NCBI GenBank assembly: GCA_013397435.1
Contig: VZRG01002900.1
Span: 1,825 to 65,824, forward strand
Source of the DNA: Erythrocercus mccallii
Taxonomy: Eukaryota > Chordata > Aves > Passeriformes > Dicruridae
Length of the DNA: 64,000 nucleotides
Direction: 5' to 3'
Shown here: piece after piece, positions 10,392 through 22,262 of the stretch
Layout: every line of letters begins with the position of its first letter
Numbering within the stretch: position 1 is the stretch's first letter
Notes under the pieces: model-generated
What the model saw: the letters and a program-made list of their open reading frames with translations, nothing else
Told to the model about the DNA's origin: nothing
The model's database searches: none
Position numbers and translations under genes: made by a program

Positions 10392-13300
10392 AGAGAATTT
10401 GCAGTTGTGCAATGTGTGGAGAAGGTTAGGCTCAGACACAAGTGCAAAATAAGTTTATTCTTCAGTTAAACAAATAACTAAAGTAACCAAAAGCAGTATT
10501 AAATCACTTGTGCTAAGTTTTTAACAGATAAAAATCTGAAGTGTATATGAATAAAGGGGAATTTGTGCTCAATGCATTTACTAAAGGGACGCTATTGTTT
10601 TCTGCCATATCCTATTGTTATATGAAAGATAACATCCTTCATCAAAAATATGATCTTTCCGTGGATATTGTCAGAATCAGAAATTTATTTAGGAGGTGAT
10701 AGGAAGAGACAAGAGAACTTCACAGTTTAGAGGGAGATACTTGAACACCTGGTCCATACCCAAGATTGTCATGGATATTTGTGCATCTAAAGAGTAATAA
10801 AACTTCCATATTGAATAATACTAACCATGCTAAAATAATTCTATTTTCAATCAAAACTAGCTGTCTTCTCACTTCTGAAAAGCTAAGGACACTGCCCCTC
10901 GATAATTTTATTTTACATTTGGATTTTATTTCCATATATTTCAGATACACTTAAGGGCTTAAAGAAACTGAGGTGGAAATTTTTCTGCACAAACTAATAA
11001 CTTGTAGGCACTGTAAGTGTCCCTTCCTGACCTCAATAGTGATCGTTTGGGTACATTTGCTGGTCAAGTAACAAGAGGTGTAATTCATGTACTTTGTGAA
11101 TTAATTCAGCTTCAATAAGCAGAAATTCCTAAATGGTGTCAAATTGTTGGTAGAGGATTTATGAATCAAGAGCATTTTTCCCTAGAGATGTGACTGGCTA
11201 TCAGGTTATCCAGTCTTTTTAAAGGAAAAAGAAATGGAAAAACTGGGAGGGCATAGAAGATTTTTGCATTCACAAAATTAACTATGATTGTCTAAATTAG
11301 AGTTACAATGTGGTAAGCATGTTTAAAAACTATATCCCATCATCCATACAGTGAATCTTGCAAAGTATGTTGCTAGCTTTATGCTTGCCTCTATACTGAG
11401 TTGTTGCTTACACACTAGATAAATCAGTCTTTCTGTAATAAGGATTTCCAAAAGCAGCCCTGAGTTTAATATGTCAATAGCAGACAAATGGCTGGTTTAG
11501 GTCTCAAATTTGTAGTACTTACGTGGCTTGAGATAACAAGCACTTGTTGTATAGTCTTCAGATACAATGCAATAGATTATGTAGTTGTAGCAGCTTGCAG
11601 ATGTTTATGCTGCTTATTTTAGTTAATAAATTCTCATTGCTACTTTTTCCTATAAAAGATTGTTGGTTATAGCCAGAATGTTATGGTTAGGTGCACATAT
11701 TTTTATAATGGATGCCATTACAAAGAACAATTTGCCAGGCTGCCCTGCAATTCCTACAGATTTGATCGGTGCTCTCCAGCAGTGTCACCACTAGAACAGT
11801 TTATCAGAAAAGGGAATGGGGCAGTTGCTCATGGGCTTCTCAGCTTTTCAGCTCATTTCTATTTATTTGCTTGCTCTAGGACTCTGAATTTTTTTCATAT
11901 GTTAACTCCTTCCCTCCTGCTTCTTCTGACCCCTTTCTTCTACATAGACTTTTATAGAGAGATTAGAGCATCTCAAAGATGTGTTTTAATGAACTGATTG
12001 ATTTTTATTATCTATCAAAACTGGACCATCTTTCACAACAAACTCCCCCAAAAGATACTCGGCAATGTTACTTGTAGAAAAAAGTAGAAGGGAAGGTGAA
12101 GGCACTGATGATTCAAACCATTAAACAGTTCTGGGTTGGATGTTGTACTTCAGGAATAGCAACTCTCTAAGTTTTCAGTAAGGTATTGGACAGGAATATG
12201 CCTTTCTGTAAGTTCTATAAAAACCCACTGTTACAAACAGTCATAGAGCTCCTTGTTTAAGTGGATAGTTGTCTAAGAGGAAATGAGCCCTAGGTAAAAC
12301 AGTCCAGTAATTTAATCAGTTTATCACAAAATCCTGCCAATCCCAATAGGGCAGAGGTAAAACTCAGTGAAAGGACTGCCTTTTTGCACAGTGGCTGCTT
12401 ATGAACTCCCAAGAGGCTGCCTGCACCTCCTGAGCCACACTGCACAACCTCCCTGTGATGGTCTTTTCACTCTGTCTCCCTTGGCATCAAATTTTGAGAC
12501 TTACTAAATTCAAGTGAGGACATAGCTTATTCAGCTGTCTCACCACCACATGTATTTACTGTTTCTTTTGTTTTCCTCCCTTTCTAGCCTTTTCTGAGAC
12601 TTTTTGAATGATAAATGAGAGCTCTAATTAGCTATCCATCAAAAGTAAGAACTTGATTTCTACTGGCTACTGAAATTCTTTCTTGTAATACCTGTACTTT
12701 TGGCTTGAATGTGATGCATGTACCATAGAAAAGTTACTAAAAAAAACTCATTTCATGAGAGAGGAAATGTTCTTTTTACTTCAATAGAAAACATTTTTCC
12801 TATGTGTTTTGCAAAATGTAACTAATTTCTTTTACTCTTTCATTGATTGGATTTTGCAATTCAAAGCATCTTTTACCAGTACACTTGTATGCATTAAAGC
12901 AAAACATTTTGTCTGAAATGAGATGCTTCATGCTCAATTATATCTAAATTTCTCATCTACAACTCTTGATTTCAATCTCGGTGTCTGTGCAGCTATTGAG
13001 GCTGAAACAATGTAGAAAGGAAATGCTGTTATTTTCAATTTGTACCAATTATACTCAGAGTGCTGCAGATGTGGTGGTATTGAGTTTCTGCACATGGTAC
13101 ATGCAGGCAGTTTGTGGAAAGGATGGCTGATTTCTCATAAACCTGTGGCTGTCTTCCTGAGTATGGACTGCTGGACGATGTCTGAAAACAAACTCCCTCT
13201 GAGCACAGCAGCATTCTAATGTGCGCTCAGGACAGCACACAAGCATTATCAGAAATAGAACTTCAATCTATGTTTATCGTAAAAGATACGGCCCTGATTT

Positions 13301-16300
13301 AAGAAAATCTTCCCACCTAGGTAGATGCTTAAAATCTGCTCTAATATGAGCCTGCTGAAGTCTCTGTTATTATGTGTATGTGTCCTTTGAGGCAGATCAG
13401 CAAGAAATCAAGAGCATTAACGCAGCCTGGATGAAACTACTCCCAGTAAGCCTGACATGCTCATGAAGAGCAAAATACCATGTCTTGATTTAATTATTAG
13501 AGAGAGTCTGGAATTGTCTGTCACAGTCTTGCCTGGGAATTGAATAGATGCACGCTGGAGCTGGAATTCTCAGAGCAGTGTTGGGAAGCTCTAAGTGAAC
13601 GCTGCTTGGCTGAACTGGACGTTGTGAAGCTGCTACTGGGTTATTTTAGTATATGATATTTGCAAGTGGCCTTGGAGTAGGTTGTAGAAAGTACAGCCCT
13701 CTGTGCTTAATGCTCTGGGCCTGCAGAGCTGTGCCCCATGCTGTTCTCTCTCTTTCTGAAAACTGGTCTACAAAGTCGAACAGCTTTGAGAGAAGGAACA
13801 GAAAGAAAATGTCACCATCATATGCTACAGCCACAGAGTGGGAAGGTCGGCTTGGAAAATAAAGGTGATGGGGAGATTATTCAAAGCATAAAATCAAAGT
13901 CAAAATGACAAGGCTGACTACACAGTTTAGGATTCTTTAGCTCCCACCTGCCAATTAAAGGCGTTTTCTGGAAGGCAGGCAGGCATGTTTGACTTGGCAT
14001 CAGGAGGTGGAACTGAAACCAGCTCACTGTGTCCCAGCTGAGTGCTGTGTTCCTGAGGAGAGGGCACAGGGAGGCTCTGGATTTTCCTTCCTCCTTCTGT
14101 GACCCTTTCTACCTCCTTTTGTGAGCCTGTACTCCCACACTGGGAGAGCTGACAAGCTCAGGCTATGGCTTTAGTAGAATGCTAGCCTCTATTTGACAGT
14201 CTGGTCAAATCCGTGCTCTGGGAATAACTCTTGTCTGCTTTGAAGCAGTGCTAGTCAGAAGGAGATTCTACAGCAAATTATTTCCTGCTCTCAGAGCAGC
14301 AATGCCTGAGACAATACAGGGTACTGAGCAGCTTTGATCTCCTCACTCTGCAGGAGCATCCAGTCTGAGGGTAAAGACTCCCGAAAAGTCAGAAACGTTC
14401 CTTTCTTTTCTGCAGTGTTTCTTCAGGCACCTCGAGTATTGCATGAATGATTTTGCTGCAAGTCAGCTTAACTTTGTACCAAGAGACTGCTTGATTTATA
14501 ATGCTTTATTTCTTTTTTCCTGTGGCATTCTCTTTCTACTCTTGTCCCTTCTCATGAGTTCTTTGGCCAGGTGGTCTTCGTTTTAGTTGCCATTCCACAC
14601 AGAACTCAAATTTTAAGCACAAAACAGATTCGTCTATGATGAGAGATGATCCAGGTGTGTGTCTGTTACGAAAGAGACACCCAAAGTTGTTCCTTCTGCA
14701 CTGATCTTGTCCCATCACCCTTTTGAAGAGTGGTTCAGAATAAGGAATGGAAAGGGTGAGCTGTGCCATCAATATGGAGTTTGCAGACTGACTCAGGCTG
14801 TACAGATAGTTTATATGTTGTACATCAGTTCCCAGAGCTCAATCAATTTTTGTTAGTCTTCTGAGTGCTCATTATGTAGGCAACTGTGAGCATCTATGAA
14901 TCATTTTGAGATTACATTTCTTTTTGAGCATGAACATAATGTAATATGGGCTGCTAAATTAAGAATTGCAGATTGTAAAGGTAGTTATGGGCCAGATTTA
15001 AGTCATATATTTAGTGGACAAAAAAGAAAGCTTCAAAAAAGCACACTGCTGCTGATCAGGTAATGCTGAGCATAATTAAGCTGCATTCTGTTAAAGGAAA
15101 CTGTCAGCAAAATAAAATGCCAGGTAAGGTGAAGAATACAAAAAGTGCAATGAACTTCTAAATTGAAAAGCTGTCAGCTTACCTGCAGCTTGTTTGTTCC
15201 TCAGTCATTCTGAAGTTAGATGAGTGAAGCAATTAAGCTTAGAAAGAAATAGAAATACAGTATTACCTTCCATTTTGGGATGCTCAGGCTTGTATTTATT
15301 TGCAAAGCTGAAGCTTCAACTCCATGCAGTGTGAAAAGAGATTGTGCTATCTAATCCCTGTAAAAGCAGCGAGGAGTCATGTATTAAATTGCATTACAGA
15401 AATAGTAATAGAGAGTTTTCAGTTTCTTTAGTCACACCATTCAAAGGAAGCTAAGTGCTGAGAATGTGCAAATCAAGTCTTTATGAATAGACTGGTGTTC
15501 TGCAGCATTTCTGATTTGGGTGTTACAGATTCTCCAGTACCTAACATGTCCCCTGGATTAAAAAAAATAAGATTGGAGAGTTGTATTGTCACTAAGATTC
15601 TCCAGATTAGAAAAAGATCCCAACCAAATGGAATTTTAACTCTGCTATCTAGAGTTTGAAATTATCAGAGGCTTTGCTAAACTATAAATTTTGTTTCTGT
15701 TTCATCTGTAGAAATATATTTTGCATCTTGCAAGAAGGAAGCTGTTAGGTCGTGTGGAGAGTTTGGAACATGTTCAAAACCTTTAATTTTTCTTTAACAC
15801 TGAGATGTTTGTTCTCTTCCAATAGTATTTCATTGTCATAAATAAATTCATGAATGTGGGTAACCCTGCCTTGTAAAAAGCAGAGGTGAGATTTTGTAGA
15901 ATTAACTTTCAGATCCTCAAAGTGTAATTGCTGCCACATGTTATTACCAAGAATCCACACCCATCAACCAATAAAACAAATGCCCTCCCTCTTCCCCAAC
16001 CTCCCTCTCACCCTCCCAAACCCCTGAAATACTGTAAGTAGTTTACGCTGATAATTTGCTTATCTTTCCTGATAGAGGTTGAAGTAGAAAAATAGCTCAC
16101 TCCAGAGCTGCAACTTATTCTTGGGGGTATTTATACGTACCCTCCTGTCTGGGTCTTATTTGAAGAAAGTTGGTGTGGCAGAAGGCTGTGAGAAGATACT
16201 GTGTTTCCATGTATCTTATATCTGGCAGTGCTCACAAAAATAACAGCTGTAAAGGAATCGTTTCATGTGTTTATTTCAAATTCCTATGTTTTTGTGACTG

Positions 16301-16502
16301 TATTTTCCTTGGTGAGGAATTGCTTTTTTGTCACAGATGGAATGCAGGATAAAATACTATTGTATCCACCACAAAATAGCAAGTGTGGCACTAGTTTATA
16401 AATCTCATGAATATTGAGAGATGAATTTTTTCAAGGATTAAAATCCCACTGATTCAGCTATAGCAAAGTGGGGAAAATACATGAACAAGATTCTTATTTG
16501 AT

Positions 16503-16615
16503 TAATGAGAGAAAGCTGAGGAGAAAGGGGAGGGGAGTGAGAGGAGGCAGCAGGAAAGAAGAGGGCCAGAAAGAGATGGCCAGGGCTGAGGAGAGGCTGC
16601 AGGGATGTGGGTAAG
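16503..16615. repeat. Purine-rich tract
   Basis: About 110 bases on the plus strand are mostly A and G, with runs such as GAGGAGAAAGGGGAGGGGAG, and only scattered pyrimidines. Such tracts can form triplex DNA under supercoiling. The pyrimidine-rich counterpart at 15960-16025 lies about 500 bases upstream. Confidence 0.6.
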
Positions 16616-17984
16616 GAACAGGTCTAAATTCTACATTGAAGGGAACACACTGGGAAGGGAGAAGAGTCACTGATTTAGTGCTAAAACAGCTATGTGAGAC
16701 ATATGGTGACAAGAAGAAAGAAGGAAAGTGTGAGGTAAGTATGTGCTTCACATGGAGGTGACCTTACGTTTTATTTGCAAGGCTTTTCCAGAAAGTGCCA
16801 GAGCGGGACGCTATGACATATTCCTGGCCCCAACATCAGTAGCTACTTATACAGTGCACTGGGCATTATACATTTTAATTGCATATTAGGCACAGTCATA
16901 TGTGCTTAAGTTTCTGTGTGTGAGAAGTAGCAAATGAATGGATGTGAAGCCTAAGGCGATGCACCACCATGTAGTCCGTGTATGAATTCCATGGGGCTAG
17001 GGCACAGCCCTGCCAGCCCTGATGTCTCTGGTCACAGAAGAGCTGCAGATGTGATCCAGAGTGTTCAATCACCAACATAAAACTTATTTGCTGTATAAAA
17101 CTTGAAAGCTACTTACCCTACTGTGAAGGTGTCTGTCAGTCTGCTTTAAAAGTAATGCAATGCAAACTGGAATTTACTGAGTTAATGAAATACCTTCAGG
17201 GAGATTATGATGAGCCATTAAAAGAAAGGGCACTATCAGATAATTTAAGCAACTTTGAGGAAAAAGGTTTCAGTTTTTGATTTATTTTTTTTTTTTTACA
17301 TGCTGCTAATGTGTCCTCTTTTGGTGTCTGAGGATGACAGAACACTGATGCTTCTTTTCTGTTCCAGAGCCTTTCCTTGCTGCCAGGGCTGTGCTGCTGT
17401 GGGCAGGTGCATTCTTAATCCCGACATGAGGTCATCTCCTGCTTTGTTGTGGAGCTTGGGCAGGGGCTGACCTAGGGCTGCAGCTCCTTGTGCTGAGGTT
17501 TCTGCAGGCTCCAGCCATCCTCTGCCTTCCATCCCAATGCCTCCCTCCCACAGCCCTGTGGCATGCCTTAGATCTTCTCCCAGCTCTGCAGCTCAGCCCC
17601 CTCCCTGGTAGATGTTCTCTCCTGCCTCTGTTTTAAGTCCATTTTTGATGTCTGTGCAGGCAATATGGATATAATGTCAGTCTGTCCTTGCCAGGGTAGC
17701 TTTGTTTGATTGTGACTGTGACAACACAGATTCTGCCTTTTCACAGAGAGAGTCACAGTGCAGGAGTTTGTTTACCTGCAAAGGTGGTGGTGGAAGGGAT
17801 TTTTATTGTACCCATTTGGAACACAATCTTACTAAAAATACAAATGATACTTTGCAATATTTATTGCTGGTTTTAACAGAGTTATGTGCAAGTTGAAATA
17901 AAAGCCATAGTTTATATGTTCCTATTTAACAGAAAATATGGACATATTCCTTTCACCAGCACCACACCTTATCTAGCAAAGCAG

Positions 17985-18650
17985 GACTTCTTACACATAC
18001 TAGTTTGTAAGCAAACCAGTGGAAGATTCCAAGTCAGAACTACAATTTAATAGGAAAAGTTAAAATAGAGGCAGTGATACAGAAACGCTAGCCTAAACTG
18101 ACAGAGTAAGAATACAACCTGACAGCCTGTTGGTCAGGGTGGTGGTAGCAGTCTGATTAAATGGCGGCTACAGTCCTGTTGGAGTGATAGGTGTGGTTCT
18201 CTCAAAGCAATGATCCTGTAGAAAGATCTGGTCCTTCTCTGGAGGTCCAGTGGTGGTTATTTAGCTCTTGTCCTCTGGGAATCCAGTGGTAGATGCTGCC
18301 CATGGTGTTCCAAACCTCCTATTATATACAGGTAGGAATACTTGGTTCCTCCCCTGAGAGCAAGCATCTCACAATGGGATGCTGTAATTCTGTGAGCAGT
18401 GCTGTGAGACCTAGATGGTCCATTAGTGGAGATGGCCTTCTCAGGGTGGTAGCTGCTTCCCCAGCTAGGAAGAGTTATAAGGGGCTGAGTCATGGAGAAG
18501 ACAAAGAACACTGCCCCACTATTTTAACAGTTTACGTAGATGGTAATAGAATACGTAATTTTGATTACATCTTACCTTGCAACCCAAGACATTATGTTTT
18601 TGTGTACAGAAGATTGCTACTGCTAGCAGGAGAAACTGATACCTAAACCA
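17985..18650 (-). mobile_element. LTR-type endogenous retroviral repeat (family B), boundaries uncertain
   Basis: The block matches, as far as I can recall, a dispersed songbird LTR. On the minus strand the order is a CTTATAAC element near 18475, TATATAAT (near 18318-18330), a CTATTAAAT polyadenylation-like signal near 18048, then a short tail. The plus-strand segment TGACAGCCTGTTGGTCAGGG and the text around 18250-18380 are the most characteristic parts. I could not find clean TG...CA ends or a target-site duplication, so both limits are approximate. The open frames inside (18257-18511 minus, 18293-18646 plus) are non-coding by-products. The family name is left open. Confidence 0.55.
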
Positions 18651-18734
18651 GTGAAAACATTTTGCTTCTGTGGAAAAATTCAGGTTGTCTAAAAAAAAAG
18701 AAACGTGCTTGTTCTTCTGTCCTTTGGTTTCAAA

Positions 18735-18955
18735 TATCCTTTGGGCAGTTAGGGTCAGCTGTCCTGGCCACGCTCTCTCCTGGCTGCCTGTGCACCTTCT
18801 CCCTGCAGAACATGAGACACTGAGAAGTCTTTGACTAAGTGAACACTACTGAGCAACAGCCAAAGCATCAGTGTGTTATCAATATGACTCACATACTAAA
18901 CCCAAAAAACAGCATGATACCAACTACTAAGAAGAAGGTGAACTCTCTCTTAGAG
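18735..18955 (-). mobile_element. Truncated ERVL-like LTR (family C), U3 part
   Basis: Its reverse complement aligns with the U3 half of the complete LTR at 50306-50843. Shared landmarks in order are TTGATAACACA, GCTGTTGCTCAGTAGTG, TTCACT, GACTTCTCAG, a CTCTGCAGGGAG-like block, GGTGCACAGGCAGCCAGGAG and GGCCAGGACAGCTGACCC. Similarity ends near 18735, before the position of the TATA box, so the promoter, R and U5 are missing. It directly follows another minus-strand LTR (17985-18650), so the pair may reflect a nested insertion or local deletions. Confidence 0.8.
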
Positions 18956-21900
18956 AAAATGAGGACATGTACTTTATTTGTTCTGTTCTCTGGCACTTTG
19001 AAAGAGATCCCTGAGCATTTCTTCAGTATCTCTGTGCATACCAATTATGCACATGGCTCTGTCGAAGGGTTTATTTCCCCACATTTTATCAATGCAGTAT
19101 ATCCACAAATTCTTAATGTTCAACTTCTTTTCTCATAATTTTTTTGTGATGCACCAATATTTGCAATTAAATAAGGAAGTGTTACTATTTTACTTATTTA
19201 TTTGTGATTATCCCTCTGCTGGGCAAGCTGGATAAATTGTCTTATTCATCTTAAAATTTTAAGTATTCTCTCATTCTGCTGCCTTCTGCCCTTTATTATC
19301 CTGTAGCAAGCCTGTAACTAAGTGTGGAGTCTGTATAAGGTACAGACTGCCCTCACATAACCCCCTTGACTGCTCCGCATAAATGAGATTTTTAATGGTC
19401 TGGTTACTTGTCATTAATTGGCTTAGACAGGCTTGAATTTTGTCACACATCTTGACCTTTATTGAACCAACAATTTTGACAAATATAAAGGTCAAGAATT
19501 TCTGGCCCTAACACTTCTTATTGGATTACTTTGCTCACATGCCAAAACACAAATCTCTGGTTCTTAAAAGTGTCTATAAATACACCTAATTATTCTAGTA
19601 CCTGAGTGGAGCCAGAGCATTAAAATATGTTGTACATTAACAGTGGTGTGACTCCTGCTCCTCTGACTGAAGTCTGCTTCAGTCTTTGAGGGAAAAAAAC
19701 TATCCACAAAACTGAAACCCACTCTACTTCAAGGTTAATACTATCAAAAAAGCAAAATCACATTTCAGATCCTGCTGTCCTTTGGAGGCTTTTCAGAGGG
19801 CCCTTTATGGAGGTGACATCAGGAATGGTTCAGACTTGCAGAACACAGACAATGAGCAGAATATCTATTTTCAGGTGTCACCCCCACACTGCCTTGCTCA
19901 GACTCACCTCTTCACCCATCTTCATGTGTGTCTTTTTGTTCATATCCCAAGTGTAATGAGCAATGTTTGTTCTTTAAAACATAAAATCTTACCCTGTATT
20001 ACCAAAATGAACATATTTCATGGAGGAGTTGTATCTGTAAGATTCAAGAAGAGAATGAAAGTTTATATGCTGTCTGTAAATCAGTATCTTATTTAAATAT
20101 TGAGTTTTATACATTTCTATACTTCTGTGTTACTGGTGCAACATTTAGTACTCTGGGGTTCAATAATTGAAGAGAATAGCACATTTTTATCACAAAGAAG
20201 TAAAAAAAAAAAAAAAAAAAAAAAGGCAAAACCCCAAACCCACTTAATTGTGAAGCAGCTTTTCTGTGAGTGTGTATTTGTGAGTGTGATTCATTGCCTG
20301 CTGGTGCTCTCTGTAACCTTTTTGTGAATGTAGGGCACTGCTGTCTACCCATGTGTGCTGCTCTTCTAGTGCCATGAGTCTGCAGCTATTAATAGTCATT
20401 TCCAGCCTTCCCTGAATGACACTTTCCTTTCCCTGTGGTTCATTTGTCCCAGGTGTTTATGAGTCTTGCAGCTTTGATTTTTGTGAACTGTTACTGGGCC
20501 AGACACTCTCCTGTGTCATTATTCTCTAAAATCTGTGAGGGCAGAAAGAGTGCAATTTACAGTTGTGCTCATAAATGGCAGAAGCAAATATACCAATGAA
20601 CCTGGCATGTGGCTTGACATGAGGAAATTCTCAGTGACACTGTGCTAACCTGAAGGCCTTTAAAGCTGCCCAAGCTTCATGATGGTATCACAAATGTGAT
20701 TCACACCGCTAAGTAAGTGAGGCATTTTATATGTGCCATTTGAGGTGTCAGTCTTTAATTTTAAGAGTAAAAGAAAGTTACCACAAGTCTAGAGTAAGTC
20801 AGTTACTGAAGAAAGGTTACAAAGTGTTCAAGGAGTAAAACCAGGGAATGGCAGTAATTCTGAACTCATGTCTTTATAATGGGGCTTCTCTCACAGCACT
20901 TGGGATCCAGCACTTGTAGCAAAAGATGAACAGGAGGTATCAGATAATGGCAAGAATTGTAGAGCACAAGGAGGTTTCATATTACAGGGACACATAAAAA
21001 CTGCTTCGCTTTTATAATGAATATATGTACCATGTATCTCAAATTAAGACCATAAAAAGTTGAAACTCCTTATGGTGGGGATGCAAAATTGTAGTTCAGC
21101 CTGATTTGCTTCAGAGTCTTGAAACCCTGTGATACCAAATACAGATGTCGTAGTTGTCATACAGGGAGATAAAATGAATTAGATTATTTTAAATATAGAG
21201 GTTCAGCTTAACAAGACTATTTATATTCCTTCCTCCATACTGGGAGAAATACTGGGCTTTTCTGTGATGGACAAGACTTAGTAAGTGAACAGAGTTGTGA
21301 GTTGATCAACTGAAAAGGCTTCTCAGCTTCATGTACTTCTAGACATTGAAAGGCACTACTTAAGCGTCCACAGAAGTTGTGAAACAAGCCTGACCTATTT
21401 ACTATTCAATTTAAATTGTGGTGTGCCTAATTGGCCTACTTTGCTATTTAGTGCTCTAAACCAACCATCCAGCTTGCTGTATTTTTGTCATTGACAGAAT
21501 CCTGCCAAGTCTTCCATTTTAGAGTAAAATCAGCATCTTTAGAGACAGCTGCCTCCAACTGATGCTGTAATTGTTCGTGTTTTCTCAGTCATTGATACTT
21601 TTCCCTGTAGTATGTTTTCCACTCAGTATACATTCCTTGAATATCAGAAGACCCTCAGGAAATTGACATAGCATACTTTTGCTCCTAAACTTGGGTTTTG
21701 GCATACAGATTTATTATTCAACTGTGAATGACTCTAATAAATATTAATTTAGGTGCATCTTTCCCCCCTTCAGGTTATTTTTGTTAGTGTAGTGAGACAG
21801 ATACTATCTACTCACTATTTTAGCACGCATAATATAACTGAATTAAATTCTGGCACGAGGTCCCAAATTCTTTTTCTAGGTCAGCAACCAGACAAGAGGA

Positions 21901-22182
21901 AAGACAGGAATAGTCAATATGTTAGGCAGAGCAATGATTAATGTAGATATCTGTTACTGTATCAGAATCATCATCACCCAATCATCTGTTGATAAAGAGC
22001 TATCAAAAGGAATATTAAATGAGTTTTCCAGCTGTCCTGATCTTCTTTTCCATATCCACTCTGGCAGGTCGTGGCCACATGTGACCTGTTTAATAACAAT
22101 TCTGAAGCATGTATTATGCATCGTTACTTCTGCACCAGCACGGCAGATGAGCACGGCATAGATGAGTACAGTCCAGATTCTT
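18956..22182. other. No gene recognised; contains an A23 tract
   Basis: Short unrecognised open frames only. The poly-A run at 20202-20224 is annotated separately. Confidence 0.5.
20202..20224. repeat. Poly-A tract, 23 bases
   Basis: An uninterrupted A23 is followed by GGCAAAACCCCAAACCC. There is no AATAAA within the 40 bases upstream and no flanking direct repeat that I can see, so a retrocopy tail is not supported. Frames reading poly-lysine or poly-phenylalanine across it are artefacts. Confidence 0.95.
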
Positions 22183-22262
22183 TGATTGTAAGTTCTCCAG
22201 GCCAGAGGCTGTAACTTCTTGTGTTTATGATGCTTAACATAACGAGAACTTGATCTTAAGTG
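22183..22262 (+). repeat. Ancient amniote repeat, MIR/L3-type 3' end
   Basis: GATTGTAAGTTCTCCAGGCC, then AGGCTGTAACTTCTTGTGTTT and GCTTAACATAACG, follow the classic layout 'attgtaagctc...ggcagg...gtgtttgtacagc.cctaacacaatg' of old amniote repeats. It is highly diverged, so it is old and probably shared with other birds and reptiles. The fragment at 46526-46620 is the same family in the opposite direction. Confidence 0.5.

Larger units (their letters stand above)
8832..17984. other. No gene recognised; AT-rich DNA with small simple repeats
   Basis: Open frames are short and unfamiliar. The stretch contains a 13-bp duplication (10366-10391), a pyrimidine-rich patch (15960-16025), a purine-rich patch (16503-16615) and a T13 run (17285-17297). 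A moderately GC-richer patch at about 17360-17640 has no identifiable content. Confidence 0.5.

Noticed and set aside
18257..18646. Frames on both strands of 84 and 117 codons
   Set aside because: They lie inside an LTR-type repeat and are not genes.
20100..20230. Processed pseudogene ending in the A23 tract
   Set aside because: There is no AATAAA upstream, no flanking direct repeat and no recognisable transcript.
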